NCBI GenBank assembly: GCA_036504235.1
Contig: DASXVN010000030.1
Coordinates: 38,123-102,122, forward strand
From: Zipacnadum sp036504235
GTDB lineage: Bacteria > Armatimonadota > Zipacnadia > Zipacnadales > Zipacnadaceae
Reading direction: 5' to 3'
DNA: 64,000 nt
Shown: in pieces, positions 51,520-59,846 of the stretch
Layout of the letters: every line of letters begins with the position of its first letter
How positions within the stretch are numbered: the first letter of the stretch is position 1
Translations under genes and position numbers: made by a program
The notes under the pieces: generated by a model
Told to the model about the DNA's origin: nothing
What the model saw: only the letters and a program-made list of their open reading frames with translations
Database searches by the model: none

Positions 51520-51671
51520 GGTTATTCCTCCTCTATAGTCACCCAACACCTGCCGACGAAGACGGGGCTCGGCATGGTTCAACTCCACCTCTTCGCCGCG
51601 CCCGCGGGCAGGATTCTTTCGCGGTGTCGTGCAACTACTCTTTCAACCTGCGGCGAAAGGAACCTTCCCTA

Positions 51672-52481
51672 ATGTCCATAAGTATTGGTGTCATTCAGAG
51701 CGCCCCGACCGACGGCCGGACCGTTGCGGACCGTTGTGCGCTGATGTCCGCTTGCGGAATTCGCGGCGTGGAGGTCTGCACGGGCGCGCGCGGCGCGGCC
51801 GATCCCGTGGACCTGGCCGCCTACCTGGCCGACTGGGACCAGGCCACTGCCGCCCACGGTATGGAGATCAGCTCGCTCAATTGCAGCCTCCTGCCGGACC
51901 GGCGCGAGGACGTGGCCCTGATCTTCCGGGCCGCCGCCGAGCGGGGCTTGCAGATCGTCAAGGTGGATGTCTCGCCCTACGATGTGCGCGACCCCTACGA
52001 GCCGCTGCTGGCCCGCGCCCGCGAGCACTGGGCGGCGCTGGTCCCCCTGGCCCGCGAATACGGCGTCCGCGCGGTCGCCGAGGTCCATCCCAAAATCGTC
52101 TGCCACAGCCCCAGCGCCATGCGCCGGATGCTGGAGGGCCTCGACCCGCAGTGGATCGGCGCTATCTACGATCCCGGCAACATGGTCTTCGAGGGCTGGG
52201 AGGACCCCTGGGAGGCGGTGGACATTCTGGGCCCCTTCCTGGCGCACCTGCACGTGAAGAACCTCGGCTGGCAGCGCACCCCGGAGGGCAAGTGGGAATG
52301 CCCCTGCGTGGCCCTGACGGAGGGCCAGGTAGACTGGCCGGAGGTCTGCCGCCAGCTAGCCCGGGTAGGCTACGAAGGCTGGGGCATCCTGGAGTTCCTC
52401 CGCCCCGAGATGGACAACGCGGAGTGGATCACCCGCGACGTGCAGACGCTGCAGGAGGCGATTGAGGGGGCGTGGGGCTAG
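51672..52481 (+). CDS. Sugar phosphate isomerase/epimerase-like TIM-barrel protein
   Basis: 269 residues, an AP-endonuclease-2-fold TIM barrel. Typical metal-site elements are AEVHPKIV (Glu, His), IGAIYDPGNMVFEG (Asp), HLHVKNLGW (His) and GILEFLRPE (Glu). Members isomerise sugars or inositol derivatives. The upstream AAAGGAA is 11 bases from the ATG. It is convergent with the L,D-transpeptidase gene, only nine bases away. Confidence 0.88.
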   Translation: MSISIGVIQSAPTDGRTVADRCALMSACGIRGVEVCTGARGAADPVDLAAYLADWDQATAAHGMEISSLNCSLLPDRREDVALIFRAAAERGLQIVKVDVSPYDVRDPYEPLLARAREHWAALVPLAREYGVRAVAEVHPKIVCHSPSAMRRMLEGLDPQWIGAIYDPGNMVFEGWEDPWEAVDILGPFLAHLHVKNLGWQRTPEGKWECPCVALTEGQVDWPEVCRQLARVGYEGWGILEFLRPEMDNAEWITRDVQTLQEAIEGAWG

Positions 52482-52490
52482 ATAGGGGCT

Positions 52491-53162
52491 TCATTGTCCA
52501 ATCGTCACCGTGGTCCCCACTCGCACTTGGTCGTAGATTTCGAGGCCGTCCTCCCGGCGCAGGCCTAGGCAGCCGCTGGTCCACTGGCGCGGCCAGGGGC
52601 CGCCGATATGGATGCCTACCCCGCCGCCGAGGGCCGTATTCTGCGGCGGGGTCACGCCGCGCCGGTGGGCGCTGACGATGGCGTCGTGCTGCCGGCGGTT
52701 GATTAGCCCCGCGGCCAGGCCCCGCTCGGCGTCCTCCGGCAGGGGGTAGTCCAGGCGCATCCACACGTCACTCCAGTTCGTCGGCTGCGCCTGCCGGACC
52801 CGCTGCACGATACGCAGGGTCCCCTCCGGCGTCCGCCCGTCGTCGCGCTGCCCCTTATCCCCCAGGTCGCCGAAGCCGCGGGCGATCGGGTAGGTCTTGA
52901 GCCGCCGGTCCCCCGCGTAGAAGCTCAGCGTCAGCGCCGCCTTATGCACCACCAGTCGCCCGCCGGGAATAGGGTCCACCGCCAGCCCGGCCTGGTGCGC
53001 CAGATCGCGCAGGGGCACGTTCGGCTCCGGGAGGAGCACAGTGGGGAACTCAGGGCGCGGGACGGCCGGGACCTGGTGGCGCCGGGCCAGCAGCGCCGCC
53101 GAGACGCCCAGCGTCGCGACCAGCAACACGGCGACCAGTAAGAGGCGGGCGAGTCTGGTCAT
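52491..53162 (-). CDS. L,D-transpeptidase (YkuD) with N-terminal membrane anchor
   Basis: 223 residues. An N-terminal hydrophobic segment (~5-26) is followed by a possible LysM-like stretch (PLRDLAHQAG) and the YkuD domain. The catalytic block is HIGGPWPRQWTSGCLGL with the nucleophile Cys in SGC. It forms 3-3 crosslinks in peptidoglycan or attaches proteins to it. No ribosome-binding site precedes the ATG; a -10 box ends five bases upstream, suggesting a leaderless transcript. Confidence 0.9.
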   Translation of the reverse strand: MTRLARLLLVAVLLVATLGVSAALLARRHQVPAVPRPEFPTVLLPEPNVPLRDLAHQAGLAVDPIPGGRLVVHKAALTLSFYAGDRRLKTYPIARGFGDLGDKGQRDDGRTPEGTLRIVQRVRQAQPTNWSDVWMRLDYPLPEDAERGLAAGLINRRQHDAIVSAHRRGVTPPQNTALGGGVGIHIGGPWPRQWTSGCLGLRREDGLEIYDQVRVGTTVTIGQ

Positions 53163-53166
53163 GGTT

Positions 53167-53175
53167 AATATAACA
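53167..53175 (-). promoter_or_regulatory. Extended -10 box directly before the L,D-transpeptidase gene
   Basis: On the - strand TGT-TATATT ends five bases before the ATG. The start of transcription would fall within or next to the start codon. Confidence 0.5.
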
Positions 53176-53215
53176 CAGGTGAAAGTGGTGGAGGTTCCCG
53201 CGAGAAGCCCGCGCC

Positions 53216-54064
53216 TCAGGCCTCTCCCTTGCGCCCGATGTAGAGAAGGTGTTCGGCCATGTCCACCACCGCCGGCTCCTCGGCCGTCGCCAGCAGAATC
53301 TCGCACCAGCGCTGCCAGCGGTCTGCATGCTCGCGCAGGGCACAGGTCGCTTCCGGCAGCCCGGTAGAGAGGCCCTCGAGCCCGGCCATGGTGACCGTCT
53401 CCAGCCCACAGGACTCGGCCAGCGTCCGGAGTTCGTCGGCACGGAACCAGTGCCAGAGCATCAGTTTCGGGCCTGGGCTGTTGCCGTCCTCGAAGAACGT
53501 CTCGGTCGCTCCGTCCACCAGTTCGTAGCTGCTAAGTCTGATCATGGTGCGCAGGACTGCCAGCGCCCCGATACCGGTCAGGAAAATAATGCCGCCAGGC
53601 CGAGTCACGCGCACAAGTTCGCTGACCGCTTGGCGGCGATCCGCGGGGTCCGGCAAGTGGGCAAGTGGCCCCCCCAGGCAGAGCGTGGCGTCGAAGCAGT
53701 CCGCGGGGAAGTGCGACAGGTCGCAGAGGTCCTCCACGCGGCACTCCAGCAGTCGCTTCTGCACCACCTCCGGTTCCTCCTCGAAAACGGCCTTGGCCTT
53801 GGAGATGCAGCCGGGACTGAGGTCAACGAGGGCTACGTCGTAGCCGGTGCGACACAACTCCAATGCGTACCGCCCCGGCCCGCCGCCCGCGTCGAGAATG
53901 CTGCCCTCGGACGGCAGGTACCGACGCAACAAATGCATCGTCGTCATATACTCCAACTCGTTGTACGAGTCGCGAGTGAGCCGAGTCCACTCTCCATCGA
54001 CTGCGGCGTCGTAGTGGGCGGCCATGAACTGTCGACTGGCGGTGTCTTTGGGTTCGTCGGTCAT
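53216..54064 (-). CDS. Class I SAM-dependent methyltransferase
   Basis: 282 residues. Motif I ILDAGGGPGRYALEL binds S-adenosylmethionine; motif II/III are VALVDLSPGCISKAK and FDATLCLGGPLAHL, followed by VRVTRPGGIIFLTG. The acceptor substrate is unknown. AAGGAG six bases before the ATG fixes the start, although the frame is open far into the upstream recombinase gene. It follows the Xer recombinase gene by 32 bases. Confidence 0.9.
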   Translation of the reverse strand: MTDEPKDTASRQFMAAHYDAAVDGEWTRLTRDSYNELEYMTTMHLLRRYLPSEGSILDAGGGPGRYALELCRTGYDVALVDLSPGCISKAKAVFEEEPEVVQKRLLECRVEDLCDLSHFPADCFDATLCLGGPLAHLPDPADRRQAVSELVRVTRPGGIIFLTGIGALAVLRTMIRLSSYELVDGATETFFEDGNSPGPKLMLWHWFRADELRTLAESCGLETVTMAGLEGLSTGLPEATCALREHADRWQRWCEILLATAEEPAVVDMAEHLLYIGRKGEA

Positions 54065-54096
54065 GTATGCTCCTTGGGGGGCGGTGTTCCCCGTCC

Positions 54097-55014
54097 TCAC
54101 GCCCGCGGGTGCTTCTTCTCGTACGTTTCCCTCAAATGCGCCGGTTCTACGTGGGTGTAGATTTCCGTGGTGCTGAGGCTGGCGTGGCCTAGTAGCTCCT
54201 GAATTACGCGCAGGTCCGCGCCGCCCTGGAGGAGATGGGTGGCGAAGGAGTGGCGTAGGGTGTGCGGGCTGGTCTCGCGGGGGAGGCCGGCCGCGGCCAG
54301 GTAACGCTTGAGCAGGGCGAAGAAGTTCTGCCGGGTCATGGGGCCGCCCCGGTCGGTGAGGAACAGCGCCGGGGAGAGCGCCGCGCCGGGCGACTCGTTG
54401 CGGTCCGTTTTCAGGTAGCGCCGCACCAGCTCCAGCGCCGGCTCCGCGACCGGCACGAGGCGCGTTTTGCCCCCCTTGCCCCGCACCCGCACCTGGCCCT
54501 GGCGGAAGTCCAGGCTGCTGATCTGCAACCCCACCAGTTCCGACACCCGCAGGCCTGTCGCGTACATCAGCGTGATCATGGCCGCGTCGCGCCGGCCGCG
54601 GCTGGCGGCGAGGTCCGGCGCGTGCAGGAGCTGCCGGCATTGCTCCAGGCTGAGCACGTGGGGGAGGCGCTGGGGGAGCTGGATGCTGTCCAGGTTGGCG
54701 GTGGGGTCCTGGGTGGAGAGGCCCTCGCGGACCAGGAAGCGGTGCAGCCCGCGGATGCTGCTGAGCTTGCGGGAGATCGAGCGCGGCGCCAGCCGCTGCG
54801 AGGTGCGCAGGCGGGTGAGGTAGTCGGTCAGCGCGACCTGCTCCACGGCGCGGAAGCTGTCGTGACCCTGGCCGAAGAGGAAGTGCCCCCAATCGGCGAG
54901 GTCCCGGCCGTAAGCGGCGGCGGTGATCTCCGCCCGGCCTACCTCCACCACCAGGTAGTCCAGAAACGAGTCTATCTCGTGCTGCAATTGCCGGGGGAGG
55001 GCGGCGGCGGTCAT
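54097..55014 (-). CDS. XerC/XerD-type tyrosine recombinase
   Basis: 305 residues, the size of XerC/D. The N-terminal SAM-like core-binding domain starts IDSFLDYLVVEVG. Catalytic residues are visible: Arg in ATGLRVSEL, Lys in GKGGKTRLVP, His and Arg in HTLRHSFATHLL, His in LGHASL and the nucleophile Tyr in TEIYTHV. It probably resolves chromosome dimers at dif; no dif site was recognised. The ATG overlaps the stop of the preceding membrane-protein gene (ATGA), which argues for a resident rather than a mobile-element gene. Confidence 0.92.
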   Translation of the reverse strand: MTAAALPRQLQHEIDSFLDYLVVEVGRAEITAAAYGRDLADWGHFLFGQGHDSFRAVEQVALTDYLTRLRTSQRLAPRSISRKLSSIRGLHRFLVREGLSTQDPTANLDSIQLPQRLPHVLSLEQCRQLLHAPDLAASRGRRDAAMITLMYATGLRVSELVGLQISSLDFRQGQVRVRGKGGKTRLVPVAEPALELVRRYLKTDRNESPGAALSPALFLTDRGGPMTRQNFFALLKRYLAAAGLPRETSPHTLRHSFATHLLQGGADLRVIQELLGHASLSTTEIYTHVEPAHLRETYEKKHPRA

Positions 55015-55493
55015 GCGGGCGGCTCCCGGCGGGGCGAGCGATAGGCCAAGATCAGGTACAGGGCCAGCGCGATGACCAGGGCCTGGGTGAGGAACCCAAA
55101 CCACAGCGAGACCTGCACGGAGGGGAGCTGGACCCAGTTGTGCGGGGGGCGGATCCAGCCGGTGAGCCAGGACTGGTCAAACCACCGCTGGAACCAGGCG
55201 GGCCCGGCGTGGTCGAGGGGATCGAGCGCCACCCCGGCGACGGCGCAGACGATCATCGCCCAGCGCTGCGGGCGCGGCTCGGCCAGCACCAGGACCAGGC
55301 CCACGGCGACCAGGCTCGCGAATACGTTCACGAACTCACTCCAGGGCACCAGACTAGGGATTTCGGTGAGTTCGTGGTGCGGGATGGCGTCCAGCAGGAG
55401 ATGGCTGAAGAAGGCGACCGGCACGGCCACCCAGACCGGGCGGACCCGCTGCCCGATCGCCGCGCCGGCTAGCATATGGGGTATCGCGAACAA
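55011..55493 (-). CDS. DUF457-like membrane-bound metal-dependent hydrolase-like protein
   Basis: 160 residues with four membrane helices. The N-terminus MFAIPHMLAGAAIG and the following FFSHLLLDAIPHHELTE carry the conserved His/Asp residues of the DUF457 (YdjM-like) group, thought to be metal-binding membrane hydrolases. The function is not established. It overlaps the recombinase gene by four bases. Confidence 0.75.
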   Translation of the reverse strand: MFAIPHMLAGAAIGQRVRPVWVAVPVAFFSHLLLDAIPHHELTEIPSLVPWSEFVNVFASLVAVGLVLVLAEPRPQRWAMIVCAVAGVALDPLDHAGPAWFQRWFDQSWLTGWIRPPHNWVQLPSVQVSLWFGFLTQALVIALALYLILAYRSPRREPPA

Positions 55494-55512
55494 GGGCCGT
55501 GCTCCTGACCGC

Positions 55513-56004
55513 TCACTTGCCGATTTGCCGAGCGAGGCGCAGGGCCTCGGACTCCTCCGGCAGCAGCTCCCGGTCCACCTGCCCGCCCGTCACCATGCGC
55601 AGGAAGATGCGGCTGCCGGTGAGGCTGCACAGAGAGGTGAGGATGAAGCCGTTTTGCTCGTCGTCGAGCAGCGCCAGGGCGAAGCTGAGGTTGCCCTTGA
55701 TCTCCTCGGTGCTGTCGAAGCGGACCAGCCCGCGGTGGGCATAGGCCTGACGGGTCTTGTCGGCCAGCAGTTGCGTGCGGCTGTCGAGGGAGTGCAGCTT
55801 GCGCCCGACGTGCTCGAGGAAGGCAGCGAGTTGCCCGGCGGCCTCGGGGGGCTCCAGCTCCCGCCAGGCGCTCAGGAGTTCCCGCGTGTCAGGGCTGAGC
55901 GACGCGACGAGGCGGCGGGCGCGCGTGGCTGACCGCCAAGCGAGCAGACTGGCGACCAGGGCGGCCGCGGCGAGCACGGAGGTGACGACTTCGAGATAGA
56001 TCAT
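55513..56004 (-). CDS. DUF4446 family protein
   Basis: 163 residues. One N-terminal membrane helix (~4-24) and a helical domain ending in the family block HRGLVRFDSTEEIKGNLSFA, followed by LALLDDEQNGFILTSL and LLPEESEALRLARQ. No biochemical role is known to me. It lies 17 bases downstream of yajC and 19 bases upstream of the DUF457-like gene, so yajC-DUF4446-DUF457-xer-methyltransferase may be one transcript. Confidence 0.85.
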   Translation of the reverse strand: MIYLEVVTSVLAAAALVASLLAWRSATRARRLVASLSPDTRELLSAWRELEPPEAAGQLAAFLEHVGRKLHSLDSRTQLLADKTRQAYAHRGLVRFDSTEEIKGNLSFALALLDDEQNGFILTSLCSLTGSRIFLRMVTGGQVDRELLPEESEALRLARQIGK

Positions 56005-56021
56005 GCAGCAGGACCTCGGGT

Positions 56022-56297
56022 TTAGTCCTGGTGGCGGCGCAGGGCGCGGCGGTCAAAGACCACCGGCACGCCCGGCGCGATTTCCAGGGTGAAGGTCTCG
56101 TCGGTGAGTTTGATGACCTTGCCGTAGACTCCGCCGGCGGTGATGATGCGGTCGCCCACCTTGAGGTTGTCGATCATCTCGCGGTGGCGGCGCTGGGCCT
56201 GCCCCTGCGGGCGGACCACGGTGAACCAGAACAGCGCCATCACGATGAGCATAAAGGCGGCAAGTGGGATTACGGTCTTCAGGATAACCGGGTTCAT
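56022..56297 (-). CDS. yajC: Preprotein translocase subunit YajC
   Basis: 91 residues. A single N-terminal membrane helix (~6-28) ends with FTVVRPQGQAQRRHREM, followed by the conserved LKVGDRIITAGGVYGKVIKLTDE domain. YajC associates with SecDF at the Sec translocon; secDF is not in the window. The frame is open 120 bases upstream, but the conserved protein begins at this ATG. Confidence 0.94.
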   Translation of the reverse strand: MNPVILKTVIPLAAFMLIVMALFWFTVVRPQGQAQRRHREMIDNLKVGDRIITAGGVYGKVIKLTDETFTLEIAPGVPVVFDRRALRRHQD

Positions 56298-56419
56298 AAC
56301 GGGGGTCCCTTCGCCGCGCCGCGTCGGAAAGCCTCCTGCGCCTCGGGCAGGCATTTGGCGAGGGGCGCGGAAACTATTCTCGGATTCTGAGGGTACCGGC
56401 GTATCGGAGGTGGTCACGG

Positions 56420-57574
56420 GTGAAACCGCTGACCTATGTTGCGGTAGACAAACTGGCGCTCGGGCACAACCTTCGCCAGGTGCGGGGGCTGCTGGACCCG
56501 GGAACGGCGCTGCTGGCGGTGGTCAAGGCCAACGGCTACGGCCACGGGCTAGAGCTGGCGGGGGCGGCTTTCGCCGAGGCGGGAGCTGACTGGCTGGGGG
56601 TCAGCACGCTGGAGGAGGGCCGGGCGGTGCGCCGCGCGGGGCTGACCTTGCCCGCGCTGGTCTTTCTGCCCTGCCCGGAGGCGCAGTTTCCGGAGCTGAT
56701 CGCCGCGGACCTGACGGCCACGGTAACCGGAGAGGCCGCGCTGGTGGCGTTGGCGCGCGCCGCCGAGGCCGCGGGGCGCCCGGCGCGGTTCCAGTTCTTC
56801 CTGGACGGCGGCCTCGGCCGCCCCGGCGTGGGGCGCGCGTTGCCCCGGCTGCTGGAACTGGCCACCGGGTTCGCGGGCCTGGAGTTGACCGGGATCTATC
56901 TGCACATGGATAACGGCGCGGACTTTTCTTTCAGCGAACTGGAGGCATTGCGGCCGGGCGGAGACTTCCGGCTGCTGGCCGCCGCGGTGCGCGATCTGAG
57001 CGGCCGGCTGCTGGGTGAGCCGACGCCGTTGAGCGTGGCCGCCAGCGGTCTGACCCTGCTGCAGCCGGCGGCGCGGCTGGACCTGGTGCGCGTGGGCACC
57101 TTGCTCTACGGCCAGTATCCCGGCTACATTCCCTCCGCCCAGCGGACGTTGGAGTTGCGGAGCGCGCTGGAGTTGCGCAGCACGATTGTAGCGGTGGAGA
57201 CCCTGACGGCGGGGGCCACGGTGGGCTATGGCGCGGAGTATACCTGCCGGCGCGAGACCCGCGTGGGGCTGCTGCCGGTGGGGTTGGCCAGTGGTTTGGG
57301 CGTGGTGCCGGCCTCGCTGGCGGCGCGGCGCTATGGGGGCGTGCGGGCCTGGTTGCGGCGGAGGGTGCGGGGAGCGGAGGGGCACGCCGCCTGGGTGGCG
57401 GGACAGCCGACGCGCCTGCTGGGGCGTATCGCCATGGACTGGTGCTGCGTGGACCTCACGGACCTGCCCGAGACGGGACCCGGCGACGAGGTCGTCTTGG
57501 AGTGCCGCCGGACGCTGCTAAGCCCCGCCCTGCCCCGCTTGGAGGTCGACCTGGGCGCCGCGGGCTCGGCCTAG
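56420..57574 (+). CDS. alr: Alanine racemase-like protein, divergent
   Basis: 384 residues, fold type III PLP enzyme. Lys36 (VVKANGYGHG) binds PLP and the catalytic Tyr is in ATVGYGAEY (Y270). The block VRVGTLLYGQYP and the C-terminal RIAMDWCCVD match Alr. Several conserved residues differ: FFLDGGLGRPGV replaces the usual DTGM motif, and GLASGLG replaces the usual YADG. The enzyme may have altered specificity. The GTG start has GGAGGTGG six bases upstream. It is divergent from yajC. Confidence 0.85.
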   Translation: MKPLTYVAVDKLALGHNLRQVRGLLDPGTALLAVVKANGYGHGLELAGAAFAEAGADWLGVSTLEEGRAVRRAGLTLPALVFLPCPEAQFPELIAADLTATVTGEAALVALARAAEAAGRPARFQFFLDGGLGRPGVGRALPRLLELATGFAGLELTGIYLHMDNGADFSFSELEALRPGGDFRLLAAAVRDLSGRLLGEPTPLSVAASGLTLLQPAARLDLVRVGTLLYGQYPGYIPSAQRTLELRSALELRSTIVAVETLTAGATVGYGAEYTCRRETRVGLLPVGLASGLGVVPASLAARRYGGVRAWLRRRVRGAEGHAAWVAGQPTRLLGRIAMDWCCVDLTDLPETGPGDEVVLECRRTLLSPALPRLEVDLGAAGSA

Positions 57575-57599
57575 CCCGCGGCCGTGCAACTAGCGCCAA

Positions 57600-57632
57600 A
57601 GAAAAGGGCGAAGCCGCTGGCTTCGCCCTTCT
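57600..57632. terminator. Terminator between alr and the small secreted protein gene
   Basis: A 12-bp stem (AAGGGCGAAGCC / GGCTTCGCCCTT) with a 3-base loop lies between convergent genes. The - strand shows TTTTCTTT after the stem, so it mainly serves the secreted-protein gene. Confidence 0.8.
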
Positions 57633-57656
57633 GGTTAGCGGAGATTGAATCGCCGG

Positions 57657-58049
57657 CTAATGCGAATCGACGCTTACCTGCGCCTCGCCGAGGTCGGGAG
57701 CGTCATCCATGGACTTGGGCGCGTGGCTGTAGGCCTTCACGTGAATCTCGTAGGTGAGATGCTCGTCCGCCTGGGACAACAGACGCGGGGTGGAGATGCG
57801 CACGCCGAACGAGTTGTTGTCGTTGGTCCAATGGCGGATGCCCGGCACGGTACCGATCGGCACGTTGTTCGCGTCGATGACCTCGCTGTAGACCACCAGG
57901 AAAGCGCGCTGGGAACACATGCCGGTCACGGCGGTGCTCGGGCCTACCGTGCTACCCGCGGTGGGCATGCCGATGGTGACGTCGGCGCAGGCTACGCTGG
58001 CAACGGTCAGCAGGGCCAGCAGGGCGATGAGACTGATCAATCGAGACAT
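57657..58049 (-). CDS. Small secreted protein, unknown
   Basis: 130 residues. The signal peptide (~1-21, ending VACA) is followed by a beta-rich domain (DVTIGMPTAGSTVGPSTAV ... EIHVKAYSH) that resembles an immunoglobulin-like or cadherin-like fold. No family is recognised. AAGGAGGAG six bases before the ATG is a strong ribosome site. Two cysteines exist, one at the signal end and one at ~44. Confidence 0.75.
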   Translation of the reverse strand: MSRLISLIALLALLTVASVACADVTIGMPTAGSTVGPSTAVTGMCSQRAFLVVYSEVIDANNVPIGTVPGIRHWTNDNNSFGVRISTPRLLSQADEHLTYEIHVKAYSHAPKSMDDAPDLGEAQVSVDSH

Positions 58050-58164
58050 TGTCTACTCCTCCTTGTCCCGCAAGCGGGAGGTCTGGTGAGCGGCCCGAAC
58101 CTGCAGAGCCGTGGTTGCTCTTGCGTAGACGCTGCGCCGGGGCACGATAGTTCAGTCCCGGGCG

Positions 58165-58875
58165 CTAGATCGGCTCCGCGGCGCTGGCCCCGGCCTGGCG
58201 CCGGCTTTCCAGGGCGCAGATGACCAGATGCGCGGCATGTTCGAGGTTGGTGGCGGCCGTGTTGATGATCAGGTCGTACTGCACCGGGTCCGCCGAGTCC
58301 ACGCCGAAATAGGAGCGGATGAACTGCTCCCGCTCCCGGTCCGCCGTCAGCACCTCCCGTTCGGCCTGCGCGAGAGACATGTCCTCCAGCTCCGCCACGC
58401 GCTCGACCCGCATCTGCACCGGCGCCACGACCCGGATGCGCAGAGCGTCGGGGGCGATCAGATGCGCCGCGCGCCCGATGATCACGGCGTTACCCCGGGA
58501 GCGGATGCTGCGGACAATGCGCACCAGCGAGCGCAGATACTGCGTCTTGGTCGGCGTCTTGCCCTCCAGCAACTGGAGCATCACATTCTGCACGAAGCTC
58601 GGCGCGCGCTCGTCATGCGCCGCAATATTCGCCGGGTCCACGCCCATGTGCTGGGCGACGTCGTTGATGAGTTCGCGGTCGTAGAAATCCCAGTCCAGTT
58701 CCTTGGCCACCATCATCCCGACCAGGGTGCCGCCACTGCCCCGCTCGCGGGAGATCGTCACGATGTTGCGCCGGACCTGGGCGGCCTGCTCGTCGCGGGC
58801 GAAGCGCTCCTGGAGTCGTTGGTCCAACTCCCAGCGGCGCATCTGGCGGGAGATTAGCTGATCGGGCATATTCAT
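58165..58875 (-). CDS. Cytidylate kinase-like family protein
   Basis: 236 residues. It matches the cytidylate-kinase-like family (P-loop NTPase) in SRERGSGGTLVGMMVAKELD and FYDRELINDVA, with GNAVIIGRAAHLIAPDA and an Arg-rich lid (VAPVQMRVERVAELE). The P-loop glycines are unusual (RGSGGT rather than GxxGxGKS/T), as is normal for this family. The substrate is unproven. GGGAGG lies 12 bases before the ATG; an ATG six bases later is possible. Confidence 0.85.
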   Translation of the reverse strand: MNMPDQLISRQMRRWELDQRLQERFARDEQAAQVRRNIVTISRERGSGGTLVGMMVAKELDWDFYDRELINDVAQHMGVDPANIAAHDERAPSFVQNVMLQLLEGKTPTKTQYLRSLVRIVRSIRSRGNAVIIGRAAHLIAPDALRIRVVAPVQMRVERVAELEDMSLAQAEREVLTADREREQFIRSYFGVDSADPVQYDLIINTAATNLEHAAHLVICALESRRQAGASAAEPI

Positions 58876-58943
58876 GGCAACGAGGCCTCCCCTTTCGCCT
58901 AGAGACGTGCGCCGGGGCGCGAACGTTCAGGGCCTCGTGCGGG

Positions 58944-59738
58944 CTACTTGAAGGTCACGCTCAGGCCCAGCGCGGGGCGCTTGAGGTCGGTGTAGCCGAC
59001 GTAGCCGATCACATCGAAGCTGCTTTTCTCGTTATAGGCGCCGTTCAGGCTCCAGGCTACGCCCGCGTTGGGGCCAAAGCCATCGTACTCGGCGACGACT
59101 TTGAAGTTGTCGTTCAGTGGTACCGAGAAGCCGCCAAAGCCGCGGCGGAAGCGGCCATTGCCCCAGCCGGCGGTCAGATAGACCGGGCGCCAGTCCATCT
59201 GCAGCAGTCGCGTAGTGGCGGTCGCGTAGAACGAACGCGCGTCGTGGGAGGGGTGGCGGACGTAGCGGTCGCGCTCGTTGAACACGTCCATGACGCCGAG
59301 GGCCACCGCGGGGGTGCGCTCGCCGGCGGCGACCAGTTGGTACTGGAAGCTGGTCGCGCCCTCGCCCTTGTCACTGGTGGCCTCGGTGTCCACGTACAGC
59401 CCATGCCCGGAGCCGAGGAAGCCCACGCCCAGGAAAGCGGTGCCGTTGACCTCCGACCCGGTCAGGCTGCTTGGCAAGCCGCTGTCGTTGCTGCCCGCAT
59501 CGGCGTTGACGATGAAATTGCCCCAGTACGGCGTATAGGCGACCGGTACGTTCTGCTGCAGGGCGCCGGAGAAATCGAGTTGGCCCTCCGGGGTGACGGC
59601 GAACATCATCCCGGGCAGCCCCGAATTGACGCGGAAGGAGTAGTACTCGTTGGGGTTCGTTTCGGCGGCGACCAGCGCGCAACTGAGGGCGAGCAGCGCG
59701 ATCCCCAGCAGCAGTGACAGTGAAGTGGCCTTGGACAT
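58944..59738 (-). CDS. Outer-membrane beta-barrel-like protein
   Basis: 264 residues. A signal peptide (~1-25, ending LVAAE) is followed by alternating amphipathic strands with many aromatic residues and a C-terminal ...LGLSVTFK, typical of an outer-membrane barrel. The middle (VYLTAGWGNGRFRRGFGG, VVAEYDGFGPNAGV) resembles YjbH-type barrel proteins linked to polysaccharide export. GGAGG precedes the ATG. It is divergent from the metal-binding lipoprotein gene, and an inverted repeat (59814-59831) lies between them. Confidence 0.78.
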   Translation of the reverse strand: MSKATSLSLLLGIALLALSCALVAAETNPNEYYSFRVNSGLPGMMFAVTPEGQLDFSGALQQNVPVAYTPYWGNFIVNADAGSNDSGLPSSLTGSEVNGTAFLGVGFLGSGHGLYVDTEATSDKGEGATSFQYQLVAAGERTPAVALGVMDVFNERDRYVRHPSHDARSFYATATTRLLQMDWRPVYLTAGWGNGRFRRGFGGFSVPLNDNFKVVAEYDGFGPNAGVAWSLNGAYNEKSSFDVIGYVGYTDLKRPALGLSVTFK

Positions 59739-59846
59739 GTGTATTCCTCCCTGATTTCGCGGAACTGGATGGCGAGCGAAGCGTCTAGGCGGCAGCAATC
59801 GGCGGACCGGCAGGAACCGGCAGACCGGTTCGCGAATTGTACCCCC

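Noticed and set aside
54065..54892. N-terminal extension of the methyltransferase into the recombinase gene
   Set aside because: The extension is a Pro/Ala/Arg-rich shadow of the recombinase, and the methyltransferase ATG has its own AAGGAG.
54097..55014. Integrase of a mobile element
   Set aside because: It is coupled by a 4-base overlap to a housekeeping-like gene, has XerC/D size, and no att sites or phage genes surround it.
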